Positions 7,902 to 16,908 are shown, counted from the stretch's first letter. The stretch is 48,228 nucleotides of DNA from Candidatus Melainabacteria bacterium (GCA_003153555.1 PLZS01000186.1:1-48228); one strand, 5' to 3'. Notes: generated by a model from the sequence alone, not told the origin. Made by a program: numbers and translations.

Positions 7902-9185
7902 CTATTGTGCGGTTAGCCCATCGTGTCGATACAGGACTGTACCATCGGTTTTCACGAGTACCGTCGTAGCGGGATGTGACCCGACATGCCACACAGCGGT
8001 GCCTTCGTTGGTGTCAGTACACCGACCGTATTTCGCCGTTATGTTGCCAGTGCTGAGAATGTTGGCATAGTGGGACTCCATCTTATTCCCTATTGAGACG
8101 AGTCGTTTTCCGTTACTCGTCGTTTTGAAGAAGAATATCGGATTTCGGATCTCATTAAAAAATGAAGGTATGGGACCAATGTATTGGAATGCTGCTATAC
8201 CAGCGGGCATGTTTTCGAGTGGAACGAAGTTGTTCATCATTTTGTTCTGTTGAATAATCGACCAAAATTGCTCCAAAGTAATACCTAGTTGAAAACCAAA
8301 ATAAAGCGCCCCGTTATAATGCTCATTCTGTCCCTTCCATTCAAAGTATTTCGGGGATTCGGTTGGTCCGAACTCCTGGATGGGCAAATGTGATGGTGCG
8401 GGTGGATTCTGTCCATTGCTGCTCGCGCCAGAATTGGCTTGTCCAGACATGACTGCCAGGTTTTTCCGAGCTTCATCGATCCCATTGTCGGCCGCCTTTT
8501 GATACCACTCTCTTGCTTTGCTGAGATTTCTGGGCACACCACGACCATAGAAATACAAACTTCCAAGATTATTCTCTGAGTCAGCAAATCCCTGCTCTGC
8601 AGCCTTCTGATACCATTCCGCTGCCTTGCTGTAATCCTGTGGAACCCCTTCTCCATGAGCGTACATCACTCCGAGATTATGCTCGGCACTTGGGAATCCA
8701 GCACTAGCAGCCTTCTGGCACCACACCGCTGCCTTGCCGTAGTCCACTGGAACTCCATTTCCTTGCAAGTACATCATAGCGATGGCATTTTGGGCCTCCG
8801 TGCACCCACCATCGGAGGCTTTCTTGAACCAATCCATTGTCATGCCGTAATCTTGTGGCACTCCCTTGCCCTTTTGGTACAATCTGCCGATTGCATATTT
8901 AGCGAAAGCATTTCCGTTATTTGAAGCCTTTTGATACCATTCCATCGCCTTGCTGTAGTCTAAAGACACGCCCTCACCGTTCGCGTACATCAAGCCGAGA
9001 TGACACTGAGCATCCGCATCTCCCTGCTCCGCTGCCTTCTGGAGCAACTCAACTTGCTTGGGAGTGTTCTCCCATGCTGCGCTATTTGCTTGAGGACGGG
9101 GAAATTGAGCGTCAGCCAACCCACTGACTTGACCCAGAGAAAACAGCAGGGCACTAAGAAACAGACTGGCAGCTAGTTTTTTCAT
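7902..9185 (-). CDS. Secreted Sel1-repeat protein
   Basis: The protein has about 427 residues from the ATG at 9185, which begins a clear signal peptide (MKKLAASLFLSALLFSLGQ). Six consecutive Sel1-like repeats of about 36 residues follow, with the core AxxGxxxAxxxLGxMYxxGxGVPxDYxKAxxWYxKA. A non-repetitive C-terminal domain of about 170 residues closes the protein. Sel1 repeats form alpha-solenoids that bind proteins, so a role in envelope or extracellular interactions is likely. The open frame extends to a GTG at 9422. Its extra 79 residues resemble the N-terminal leader of the DUF2939 protein at 11873, so the gene may have been fused to, or arisen beside, a copy of that leader. The shorter start fits export best. 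Confidence 0.85.
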   Translation of the reverse strand: MKKLAASLFLSALLFSLGQVSGLADAQFPRPQANSAAWENTPKQVELLQKAAEQGDADAQCHLGLMYANGEGVSLDYSKAMEWYQKASNNGNAFAKYAIGRLYQKGKGVPQDYGMTMDWFKKASDGGCTEAQNAIAMMYLQGNGVPVDYGKAAVWCQKAASAGFPSAEHNLGVMYAHGEGVPQDYSKAAEWYQKAAEQGFADSENNLGSLYFYGRGVPRNLSKAREWYQKAADNGIDEARKNLAVMSGQANSGASSNGQNPPAPSHLPIQEFGPTESPKYFEWKGQNEHYNGALYFGFQLGITLEQFWSIIQQNKMMNNFVPLENMPAGIAAFQYIGPIPSFFNEIRNPIFFFKTTSNGKRLVSIGNKMESHYANILSTGNITAKYGRCTDTNEGTAVWHVGSHPATTVLVKTDGTVLYRHDGLTAQ

Positions 9186-9422
9186 AATCACATCTTTGTG
9201 CTGGCGAGAGGAACGTGATTCCATTGTCAATGCGCCAGCGCATAGAGCCGTGATCTGTTTTGATATACACAAATGTTCACGGCGTCGGGTCGCCGGCACG
9301 ACTCGCCCACTGCATTGTTCGACTGATCTTGCCGACTGAGTCAAAGTCGGATCGTCTGCCAGTATGGGTCCTTGTTCGAGTTGCTGTGCGGCCTTTCGAT
9401 GTTTCCCGATGTTCCCTATCAC

Positions 9423-9765
9423 AGCGATTCAGATGCCATAAGTGCTGCCCTCCTCACCCTCTTTTCCAATGCTTCGATCTTTTCATTGAGAGGCGACTCC
9501 TGACCATTCGCGAAAGTTCCAGGAGCCGAATTTCAGATTGTCATCCGAGGACGGAACCTTTGCCATCTCAGGCGCGTCACCAGCGGCCGAGAAATCTTCC
9601 TTGCGCACTTTTTGCACTTGGCTTTAGGCACCCGCAGCGCTCTATAGTTTCGAGAGCTGACTGCATGAATGCGATACCGAATATGGTATCAATCTCACTA
9701 GAAAAATAGTAAATTGGTGGAAAACTTAATCAGACACGGGGAAGGCCGAAGCATATCAAAACAAA
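9423..9765. other. Gap with decayed coding traces on the minus strand
   Basis: Read on the minus strand, three frames give short protein-like pieces in order: one beginning PKAKCKKCARKI, one ending NLKFGSWNFREWSG, and one ending PLNEKIEALEKRVRRAALMA before a TGA. They could be a frameshifted small gene upstream of the Sel1 gene. The plus-strand frame 9260-9709 looks like a shadow. Confidence 0.25.
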
Positions 9766-10068
9766 TCACTTCGCTTTGTGCTGTCCTGGTCGTTCCGTAG
9801 CAGGAGTGGCTAGCTTCAGTTTCTGTGCTGGTGGTGACGGTTTTGGTGGTTTCGCGCCTCCAGGTAAACCGCGCTTTTTGCTTTCATCATAGGCGAATTT
9901 ATTTTGGAAGAACAGAAACAGATCGACGATCAGACGGCATCTTATATCCAACGGCGGGTATTTCACGGTTGGATCGCATTGCTCGAATCCCTGCAGACGC
10001 TGGTCGCCAGACAATAGCGCTTTTGTTGTGACTAAGCCTTTCTCTACAATGTGAATGACCTTGCACAT
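9766..10068 (-). CDS. Hypothetical small protein
   Basis: A 100-residue frame with an ATG at 10068. The N-terminal two thirds look globular (IRCRLIVDLFLFFQNKFAYD) and the last third is Pro/Lys-rich and disordered. No family is recognised. It is divergent from the HigA-like regulator gene and shares its operator-containing intergenic region, so it could be under the same repressor. It does not resemble a HigB/RelE toxin. The call as a gene rests on composition and placement. Confidence 0.45.
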   Translation of the reverse strand: MCKVIHIVEKGLVTTKALLSGDQRLQGFEQCDPTVKYPPLDIRCRLIVDLFLFFQNKFAYDESKKRGLPGGAKPPKPSPPAQKLKLATPATERPGQHKAK

Positions 10069-10097
10069 CCTAGTTGCCTATAAACCGGAACGCGCAC

Positions 10098-10126
10098 TTG
10101 ACAGCAGTTATCAAAAATGATAACTT
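10098..10126 (+). promoter_or_regulatory. Predicted promoter of the HigA-like gene
   Basis: A perfect -35 box TTGACA (10098-10103) is followed after 17 bases by TAACTT (10121-10126), a weak -10 match. The -10 box overlaps the first operator palindrome, which would let a bound repressor block RNA polymerase. Confidence 0.45.
10106..10125. promoter_or_regulatory. Operator palindrome O1
   Basis: The inverted repeat AGTTATC-N6-GATAACT has seven-base perfect arms. It shares its half-site with O2, and the two centres lie 22 bp apart (two helical turns), as expected for cooperative binding by an Xre-type dimer. Confidence 0.65.
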
Positions 10127-10148
10127 GAGTTATCAGATTCGATAACTC
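10127..10148. promoter_or_regulatory. Operator palindrome O2
   Basis: The inverted repeat GAGTTATC-N6-GATAACTC has eight-base perfect arms and lies 20 bp upstream of the HigA-like start codon. It repeats the half-site of O1. Autoregulation by the adjacent regulator is the simplest reading. Confidence 0.65.
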
Positions 10149-10167
10149 TTATAAAGGGGCATCCAGA

Positions 10168-10980
10168 ATGGTTTCCGAAAGATACATACGATACATGGCG
10201 CTTATTGGCGAGTTTCCACTGGTTCGAATTCAAGATAGTGCGACTGAGAAAAAAGCCAGGACGATTGCTGAGCGCCTGGAACGACAGAACGTCCAGTCTC
10301 GGCTATCCGTGGATGAATTTGAGTATCTCGCAGTACTGAAGGACTTGATCAATGCATGCGACCCCCAGCCGAAGGTTCGTTTTTTTGAGACAGATCCACG
10401 GCAGGCGTTATTGCGCCTCATGAAAGAACATTCTGTTAGCCAGAGTCAACTGATCGAGATCGCCCAGGACTACAAGTCCAATGTTTCGGCGTTCCTTAGT
10501 GGCAAGCGCAACATCAGCAGAAGCGTTGCTGAGCGCCTTGCTGAATATTTCAATGTTTCACCCGATCTGTTTGTTCCCAAAATGGCTATGTCGACGAGAG
10601 CGAGGATTTATTGTGATGGTGGCATATTTGGTGGCTTGTTCGCTACCAAGCTTGTTGTCGACAAACTGAATCCTAAATTAAAGAGCGGCAGTTATGAGCT
10701 TGAGCCGTATTCGTACAAACGGCCATTTCCACCTTACTTTCCAGTCTATATCTGGCTGCCGAAGCAGAACCCTGATGAGGCAGACAGGCTTGATGAATTG
10801 AGGGAAGAGATCAAGCGGACATACGCTGAACTCACCGAATACGCATATGCCTATCGTCCAAACAGTCTTGAGGAACGACAGGAGGAGTGCGCCAAACTGA
10901 TTGAGCGCATTGATCAATTGAAAATGGCTCGTCCGCTGCCTACAGAATGCGAGACGACTTCGTCACACCCATGTCTCTAA
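10168..10980 (+). CDS. HigA-like Xre-family antitoxin/regulator with an extra C-terminal domain
   Basis: The protein has 270 residues. Residues 1-75 resemble the N-terminal half of HigA (EYLAVLKDLINACDPQ). Residues 78-136 form an Xre helix-turn-helix (RQALLRLMKEHSVSQSQLIE ... SAFLSGKRNISRSVAERLAE ... NVSPDLF). About 130 residues follow that are absent from ordinary HigA proteins (usually near 100-140 residues), including a charged helical stretch at about 203-250. No HigB toxin is adjacent, so it is an orphan antitoxin or a regulator built on that fold. Two palindromic operators just upstream suggest it represses its own promoter. A weak GGGG precedes the ATG. Confidence 0.75.
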   Translation: MVSERYIRYMALIGEFPLVRIQDSATEKKARTIAERLERQNVQSRLSVDEFEYLAVLKDLINACDPQPKVRFFETDPRQALLRLMKEHSVSQSQLIEIAQDYKSNVSAFLSGKRNISRSVAERLAEYFNVSPDLFVPKMAMSTRARIYCDGGIFGGLFATKLVVDKLNPKLKSGSYELEPYSYKRPFPPYFPVYIWLPKQNPDEADRLDELREEIKRTYAELTEYAYAYRPNSLEERQEECAKLIERIDQLKMARPLPTECETTSSHPCL

Positions 10981-11473
10981 CAGCTTTGGGCGCGTGAGTC
11001 GAAATCGGTGCGAAGCTCAGCGATGGTGGCGCTTAAAAAACCGAGCCGACGTTAATGAGTTCTGTGCATTCAATTCCTCGAACAGCCCTCCTCCGAGCTG
11101 ATTGCTCTGAGAAATGTAATCGATGGCAACAGGTAATCTTGGATGAACAGTCCCTTATACACATCATTGGGAGCCTTCAGACAGAGGAGTACAGTATCAA
11201 CACGAAGTGGAAGCATGTCCTCTTTCAGATGGTCCTGGTGCGGTTCGGTCAGACCCTTGCAAGGACTGTTATACCTTTGCAAAAGCAAGACCGTACTCAA
11301 ACAGTTCTAGAGTAGAGCTGTTATTGAATGTTTATTATGGTCAGCCCTTGCCGCCGGGCACACATTGACTTGGACAATCGGCTGGCGATTTGAAGCGCCG
11401 TGGCAAGCCGATTCAAATCGGTGTGTCCGCAAAAGGTAATGTTTTCGCGGTGCACTTGTAAGGAGTCGAGAAG
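10981..11473. other. Gap with a possible gene remnant
   Basis: No complete gene is supported. At about 11372-11461 one plus frame, open only after a TGA, gives GDLKRRGKPIQIGVSAKGNV and ends at TAA; this looks like the C-terminal end of a lost gene. The rest holds nothing I recognise. Confidence 0.3.
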
Positions 11474-11671
11474 ATGAACTCTCGGCACCATACAAGCGCA
11501 CAAAACGGGGACACCTTTCGTGATACATCGACTGAGACAACACAGGACTATCGCCATTGCCAGTTCAACGACCAAACGTGCAAAGCAGCGCGCGAAGAAG
11601 ATGGGCTGTGGTGTTCAGGAGTGGAAAAGGCTTACACTCGTTACGATCTACCTCAGACGCAACCCGGATAG
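11474..11671 (+). CDS. Small hypothetical protein (65 aa)
   Basis: AAGGAG lies eight bases before the ATG, a good ribosome binding site. The 65 residues are polar with two cysteines early (HCQFNDQTCK) and one late (DGLWCSGVEK) and no signal peptide or membrane segment. The composition is protein-like but no family is recognised. It precedes the DUF2939 gene by about 200 bp on the same strand. Confidence 0.5.
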   Translation: MNSRHHTSAQNGDTFRDTSTETTQDYRHCQFNDQTCKAAREEDGLWCSGVEKAYTRYDLPQTQPG

Positions 11672-11872
11672 ACGAAAACAACTATTGATAAGTCTTTATT
11701 TTTGTAGACTCCTGAACGCATCAACCATTCGGATGAGTAACAGATGTCCCAAACAAGGCCAACGGGTCGAGGCGCAGCAACAAAGTCTAAGGCAGAATTG
11801 GAGAAGGTAAGTCGGAAGCGAGTCAGCGCACAAGATGCGCTGGTTATCGCTGCACTGCCAGGAGGATGGACC

Positions 11873-13318
11873 ATGCAAGATCAAGCTCAGAAAGGCATCA
11901 ATCAGCAACTCCAGCAACGGCTTGAGCAAAGTCCCGTCTTAGCAGACGATCCGATTCTATTAGCCAAGCCGAGTGAACCAGTCGTCACCCACACGACCCC
12001 TCAGCGTGAAAGTTGGCGCATGTCGAAGTCTATTTCTGTGATTTGTGGTGCCGTCGTTGTCTTGAGTTCAGTGGCGGCAGCGCTCTTCTCTCCTTATTGG
12101 ACACTTGATCAGCTAAGAACCGCTCTCGAAAAGCAGGACATTGAGGCGCTGTCTTCACTAATCGACTTTCCGATGGTCAGAGAGAATTTCAAGGCGACTT
12201 TCATGCAGTCGACTATGGATCAGCTTAGGCATAATTCTGAGGAAGCAAACAACCCGTATGCCCAGCTTGGCGTAGCCATCGGTGCAACAATAGTCAACAG
12301 TGAAATCGACACATTTGTGTCTCCAGGAGGACTTAACGCGCTTGTCCACGGCACGAACCCCACCGCGCAAGCTCCGCTGAACCAGACATTGGATAACAGA
12401 GTTTTGGCGCAACCACAGTACGAATGCGCGTACAAATCCCTGAACAAGTTTGTGGTCAGGGTAAAAAGCGATGACGCATCTTCTCCCAAGGTTGGGTTCG
12501 TTCTCACACGGACAGACCCAATTCACTGGAGGCTCACCAGCGTTAGCTTTGTAGCATCTGCGCAGTCCTCTGTCAGCGCCGCGCCTTCACAGCAGGCACC
12601 AGGGTCCGCGCAGGTTCCAACTGAGCAAGTACCAACTACACAGGTTCCGGCCGCGCAGGCACCAACCTCGCAGGCACCAACCTCGCCACCTATAGTCACG
12701 CAATCAACAACGCAAGCTAATCCTAACGAACTGATCGCTCAGATGCTCCAGGCGGATAATGCAAACGCAGGTCCAGTTAACGATGCAGTTGCCCGTATTG
12801 AGTCCATGCAAAAACCAGCACCCGGTAACAGCGATGAAGCGTTTCGCGTGAACAAGCTTGGTCTTACAGCCTTAAACAAGAAGAACTACACGGAAGCAGT
12901 AACCTTATTCACAGCCGCATCTGATGCTGACCCGTCAGATGCAAGATGGCTCAGCAACCTCGGATTTGCCGAAATGCACGCCGGTAATCTTGTATCTGCA
13001 CAGAAGCACCTATACGCCTCACTTGTCTTATCTCCACAGCGTCCAGTTGCATGGGGCGATTTGGGCGAAGTATTGGCGCGTAGAGGTGAACAAGACAAGG
13101 CTGTGGCTTGCTTCTTGCTTGGATACAGATTCTCTAGCGGCGATACAGTTGGATATCTGAAATCGCTGGGCAAGAGCGAGAATCTATCAACACGCAATGC
13201 CAGTGCTATCGCGCTGAGTAAAGTGCCGAATCAGCCTACAGTTGATAGCGCCTCTCCAACGAACACATTCACCTCCACATCTACCTCGACGAGCACAAGC
13301 ACATCAACTGCTCCCTAA
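11873..13318 (+). CDS. Membrane-anchored DUF2939 protein with TPR domain
   Basis: The start ATG at 11873 is preceded by GGAGG seven bases upstream, which decides it over the longer frame from 11744. The 481-residue protein has a cytoplasmic leader (1-53), one membrane segment (about 54-75, ISVICGAVVVLSSVAAALF) and a DUF2939 domain (about 75-230, with YWTLDQLRTALEKQDIEALS). A low-complexity Pro/Thr/Gln linker (240-275) leads to a TPR region (about 325-420, with LNKKNYTEAVTLFTAASDAD). A Ser/Thr repeat tail closes the protein. The leader resembles the 5' extension of the Sel1-repeat gene on the opposite strand. It likely displays a TPR scaffold outside the membrane. Function unknown. Confidence 0.85.
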   Translation: MQDQAQKGINQQLQQRLEQSPVLADDPILLAKPSEPVVTHTTPQRESWRMSKSISVICGAVVVLSSVAAALFSPYWTLDQLRTALEKQDIEALSSLIDFPMVRENFKATFMQSTMDQLRHNSEEANNPYAQLGVAIGATIVNSEIDTFVSPGGLNALVHGTNPTAQAPLNQTLDNRVLAQPQYECAYKSLNKFVVRVKSDDASSPKVGFVLTRTDPIHWRLTSVSFVASAQSSVSAAPSQQAPGSAQVPTEQVPTTQVPAAQAPTSQAPTSPPIVTQSTTQANPNELIAQMLQADNANAGPVNDAVARIESMQKPAPGNSDEAFRVNKLGLTALNKKNYTEAVTLFTAASDADPSDARWLSNLGFAEMHAGNLVSAQKHLYASLVLSPQRPVAWGDLGEVLARRGEQDKAVACFLLGYRFSSGDTVGYLKSLGKSENLSTRNASAIALSKVPNQPTVDSASPTNTFTSTSTSTSTSTSTAP

Positions 13319-13403
13319 GCATATAAGTAGACGCGCCTGGACTTCGTCAATATGCCATTAAACCCAACAACTGAAAGGGCAATTCATAAGAGAGAATCAT
13401 CTG

Positions 13404-13898
13404 ATGCGTGCTGATAGACTGGCTGTCTTACTTATTCTACTTCTGACTCTTATACCTGCTTATGGTTTCAGCGGCAAGGTTGTTAGCATCACTGATGGTG
13501 ATACTCTCAAGGTGCTTCATGCAGGACGGATAGAAAAAATTCGTCTTAGTAGTATCGACGCACCCGAACACAATCAGGATTTTGGACAACGGGCCAAGCA
13601 ATTCGTTTTCCGACGCTGTTATGGGCGCATGGTCACAATTCAAGAGTTCGGGAAAGATAGATATGGACGCACCATAGGCGAGGTCATCCAATCGGATGGG
13701 GCAGATCTCAATCATGCACTTGTAGAAGCAGGTCTGGCATGGTGGTATCAAAAATATGCACCGCATGATCTAGAGCTGTCAAAGCTTGAAAGGGGAGCAC
13801 GGAATCAGCATTTGGGACTTTGGTCTGTTCCAAATCCAGTACCGCCGTGGGATTTCCGTCATCATCGATCAACACTAATAGAGGTAGAAAAATGCTAG
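13404..13898 (+). CDS. Secreted staphylococcal-nuclease-like (SNase) thermonuclease
   Basis: A signal peptide (1-22, VLLILLLTLIPAYG) precedes one SNase domain. The active-site residues of the Ca2+-dependent family are in place: Asp33 in ITDGDTLKV, Arg47 in IRL, Asp52 and Glu55 in IDAPE, and Arg89 in DRYGR. The enzyme should cleave extracellular DNA and RNA phosphodiester bonds. Its length (164 residues) is normal. Its stop codon overlaps the start of the next gene by seven bases, so the two are probably translationally coupled. A paralogue lies at 23185. Confidence 0.92.
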   Translation: MRADRLAVLLILLLTLIPAYGFSGKVVSITDGDTLKVLHAGRIEKIRLSSIDAPEHNQDFGQRAKQFVFRRCYGRMVTIQEFGKDRYGRTIGEVIQSDGADLNHALVEAGLAWWYQKYAPHDLELSKLERGARNQHLGLWSVPNPVPPWDFRHHRSTLIEVEKC

Positions 13899-14137
13899 CA
13901 TCAATGACATGTTTAGTGGCAGCCATAGTGGCGTTGATTACGGCAACATGCGCAGCCAGTGCCAGGGAATCGAGAGGCTATGGCGGCAGTCACAGCAGCC
14001 GTGGTTACAGCAGCAGCCGAAGTTATCATCCTCGATCATATGCGTATCATCGAACAGGGACACACACTCGTAGCAAGCGTGAGGATACCGGTTGGCGTAC
14101 TTTGAAGGATGGTCGGCACATAAAAATCAACGATTAA
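13892..14137 (+). CDS. Small secreted Gly/Ser/Tyr-rich protein
   Basis: The 81-residue protein starts at the ATG at 13892, inside the end of the SNase gene, with AGAGG upstream. It has a signal peptide ending near ATCAASA (residue 24), then a Ser/Gly/Tyr/Arg-rich stretch (SRGYSSSRSYHPRSYAYHRT) and a basic conserved-looking end (GWRTLKDGRHIKIND). It is probably a secreted, basic, flexible protein. Overlap with the nuclease gene suggests joint expression, perhaps with nucleic-acid binding to aid the nuclease; that is speculation. Confidence 0.7.
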   Translation: MLASMTCLVAAIVALITATCAASARESRGYGGSHSSRGYSSSRSYHPRSYAYHRTGTHTRSKREDTGWRTLKDGRHIKIND

Positions 14138-14302
14138 AGCAGCCAATCGGATGACCAATGTTTATTTCTGGAGAACGTAATGGCAATCCTGGCCAGAACT
14201 ACCTGCGGTGGCAGTGTCAAACGGGATGAGAAAATCGATACTCTTGAGACTGCCGAGTTAAAGTGCTATGTTGGTCGCCTAAGAAATTCCATAAAAGGGA
14301 AC

Positions 14303-14737
14303 ATGATGATAAAGATAGGTACTCTAATCATTGCACTGAGTCTTTTGTGCTGCTCGCCATCTGCAAATGCCGATAACATTGATGGGTGGCTTGCGGATTA
14401 TGTTTGTGAACATAGCCCGGTTTTGCACAAGATTGAAATTCGTAAAGACGGGAAGGGGATAGTAAAGGTTCGAGCCTTTGGTGCCGGTTATCCCGATGAT
14501 ATTGATTGGGGTGAATCCGTGGCAGAAGTGTACAAAGATAGATTCGGAAGCGCACCTAATTTCATCGCTAAATTCTCAATCCCGAAGGCCAAGCAAATGC
14601 TAGTGCTTGCACCGAACTCCGGTGGCGGCAAACCTCACAGCGGAGGATTAGTTATCGGCGAGCTGTATACAATATTCTTGGATGGAAGGGAGCCTGAGTA
14701 TGTTCGCCAGAATTTCCAGACTCCCGCCACCAAGTAA
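14303..14737 (+). CDS. Secreted hypothetical protein
   Basis: From the ATG at 14303 (AAGGGA just upstream) the 144-residue protein begins with a signal peptide (IGTLIIALSLLCCSPSANA). A globular domain follows, containing VRAFGAGYPDDIDWGESVAE and LVIGELYTIFLDGRE. The frame is open to an ATG at 14180 that also has GGAG upstream, but that start would bury the signal peptide at residue 42. No family is recognised. Confidence 0.7.
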   Translation: MMIKIGTLIIALSLLCCSPSANADNIDGWLADYVCEHSPVLHKIEIRKDGKGIVKVRAFGAGYPDDIDWGESVAEVYKDRFGSAPNFIAKFSIPKAKQMLVLAPNSGGGKPHSGGLVIGELYTIFLDGREPEYVRQNFQTPATK

Positions 14738-14814
14738 GAGACAAATGTGTGGGACAAAGGTAACCTGCAAGTTGGCACCACTTGATTAAGAACAGATGAC
14801 CAAATAAGGATGCT

Positions 14815-16809
14815 ATGACAGATCCCACATTGGCTGATGCGGATAACATTCTGACGAAGTTTTCGATTGATGGAATGCCATCAGTTTTTCAATTGGGATG
14901 CACTGCCACACCACAGAATGTTCATGCTCAGCAGCAGAGAGCCTTTAATTTGGCATGGGCTCTACATGTACGAAATCAAATTCAGCCTGGCGAAGAAATC
15001 GCCGTTATCGGAGGCGGAATTGCCGGTTTAACTTTGACATCGGCATTGGTCGCGCTTGGAGCACAAGTGGATCTTTACGAATCAATGGGTAGCCTCATGC
15101 ATCTGCAACAGGGGAATTTGACGCGTTTTATCCACCCTAATATTGCATTGTGGCCGAAGGATGGTTTTGGGTACCCAGTTACACATCTGCCATTCATGAA
15201 TTGGAGATCTGGAACAGCTGGCGAAATAGAGGTGCATTTGCGCACGCAATGGAAGCGTATGAATGCGCAAGGAAAACTTGCAGGTGTACTTAAAGTGAAG
15301 ACAAACTGCACGGTCAAGCGGCTTAGGTGCAATCAAAATTGCATCACAGTTATCTATAAGAAGCAAAAAAACGAACAGCGAAAGGACCACAGCCTCGTCG
15401 TAATCGCTTCCGGCTATGGTTACGAGAAACCTGAATTCAGCAACACACCTTCGTACTGGCGAAACGACGATTTTGCGCAGATGACACTCGGTGTTCAAAA
15501 CAAAGTCAGATATCTGGTATCGGGTACCGGAGACGGTGGGCTGATCGATGTGTTGAGATTAACACTCAGAGATTTTCAACACCAAAAGTTTTTCCAAGAT
15601 ACTTTGTACGACAGCAATGGAACAGCGCTCTCTCACCTGGCAAGGCAGATCGAAAAAAACATTCAAATGCGCGGTTTCGAAAGCGCTTGGACTTCTTTGA
15701 TCGACGGTACCGAAAAATTTAATCCCGGCATTGAGAATGCCATCGACAAACTTTTCAGTAAAAATTCAATCCGCCCTGATACGTCGGTCATTCTCAATTC
15801 AAGACGAGATTGTCCATTCCTCACCGAGGCACAGATTTTTCATCGGCTCCTTGTCGCTCTTTTATTGAGGCGGCGACTGATAGAGCATGTGGTCGGTGAT
15901 CTCCAAGACGTCTACATCAACAAGGAAAACAACAAAATAGTTGCGGCAATTAAAAAGTCCCAAGAAGAAGTTGCTACTTTTATCAGTGTTGATTTCCTGA
16001 TTCAACGACATAATGCACAACCGACGCTTTCTTCACTGCTGTCTCACCCGCGGCATCATCGATATAACCGACTAATAGAAAAACTAAGAGATGATCATTC
16101 GCACGAGCCCAAATACCCGACAGGATTTCTTGCGGATGAATTTAAGGGCAGTCACTATGAGAATTCGTATGAAGTTGGATTTGCTGTCGATCAAGCTGAA
16201 GCGCGCCTCTTAGTGGAAAGAATTTTGACTCGGTTGCGCATGTTTCCCGACGCGCAGCCGGATTTGAAGACTGATTCATTTCCAAACACTTATGAATGGA
16301 CCAATGGTAGGCGTTTCGAATTGAGCTGGAGAGAGCACACCTTTTATTGTTACCCGTATAAACCAATTAACGTTCAATGTCTCGTAATGAGGACAGACAG
16401 CAGGGAGCTTTTGGAGTTAGCGCTGTATCCTGACGAGAAATATCAATTTTTCAGGATATTTCCAATAGCACTGCCTTTTCCATACGATGATGCACCCATC
16501 GACACCCACACCGGTACGTGGATATTGATAGGCCCAAAGAGGCAATATCTTGAAATTCAATATTGGGATCGGGCAAATCCTGGCGGTGGGCTACGCGAAG
16601 CACATCGGTTGCTAAGGCTTCCGACCTTACTGGAACTAGTTCTAAATCGATGGCCGGTTACTAAAGTCCACGGCATCGGTTGGGCCTCATTCGTTTTACC
16701 TGGCGCACAATTGCGCGTTGCCAAACGAGGCCATGAACTTCTGCATTGGGATAACCACTTGGCTTGGTGGCTTCCACGAGAAATGCAAGAACATCTAAGG
16801 AGCGACTAA
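14815..16809 (+). CDS. FAD/NAD(P)-binding oxidoreductase-like protein with a long unknown C-terminal half
   Basis: The 664-residue protein carries an N-terminal FAD-type Rossmann motif, G66-x-G68-x-x-G71, in AVIGGGIAGLTLTSALVALG, ending with an acidic residue in VDLYES. A second dinucleotide motif follows at 236-242 (SGTGDGG) in the position where flavin monooxygenases bind NAD(P). The last 400 residues match nothing I recognise, and no substrate motif is evident. It stands alone between a secreted-protein gene and a broken IS3 element and upstream of the ABC-3C operon. It could be a metabolic flavoenzyme or a conflict-system effector handling nucleotides. No signal peptide or membrane segment is seen, so it is cytoplasmic. 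Confidence 0.7.
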   Translation: MTDPTLADADNILTKFSIDGMPSVFQLGCTATPQNVHAQQQRAFNLAWALHVRNQIQPGEEIAVIGGGIAGLTLTSALVALGAQVDLYESMGSLMHLQQGNLTRFIHPNIALWPKDGFGYPVTHLPFMNWRSGTAGEIEVHLRTQWKRMNAQGKLAGVLKVKTNCTVKRLRCNQNCITVIYKKQKNEQRKDHSLVVIASGYGYEKPEFSNTPSYWRNDDFAQMTLGVQNKVRYLVSGTGDGGLIDVLRLTLRDFQHQKFFQDTLYDSNGTALSHLARQIEKNIQMRGFESAWTSLIDGTEKFNPGIENAIDKLFSKNSIRPDTSVILNSRRDCPFLTEAQIFHRLLVALLLRRRLIEHVVGDLQDVYINKENNKIVAAIKKSQEEVATFISVDFLIQRHNAQPTLSSLLSHPRHHRYNRLIEKLRDDHSHEPKYPTGFLADEFKGSHYENSYEVGFAVDQAEARLLVERILTRLRMFPDAQPDLKTDSFPNTYEWTNGRRFELSWREHTFYCYPYKPINVQCLVMRTDSRELLELALYPDEKYQFFRIFPIALPFPYDDAPIDTHTGTWILIGPKRQYLEIQYWDRANPGGGLREAHRLLRLPTLLELVLNRWPVTKVHGIGWASFVLPGAQLRVAKRGHELLHWDNHLAWWLPREMQEHLRSD

Positions 16810-16858
16810 GTAGTCAATAAAAGAGCATTGACCTTTAAAGTTGCTTGCACCGAAAGTG

Positions 16859-16873
16859 GCACCGTCACGGTGC
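16859..16873. other. Short hairpin without U-tract
   Basis: GCACCG-TCA-CGGTGC forms a perfect six-base stem 50 bp after the flavoprotein gene. No T-run follows on either strand, so it is at most a weak terminator or processing structure. Confidence 0.3.
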
Positions 16874-16908
16874 GCTTGCCATCAGTGGCTAATATTTGTA
16901 AGTTGTTA

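Noticed and set aside
9260..9709. 149-residue plus-strand frame
   Set aside because: It runs antisense to the Sel1 gene extension and decayed frames and has no start signal.
10168..10980. Complete HigBA toxin-antitoxin pair
   Set aside because: No RelE/HigB-like toxin is found on either side; the divergent 100-residue gene does not resemble one.
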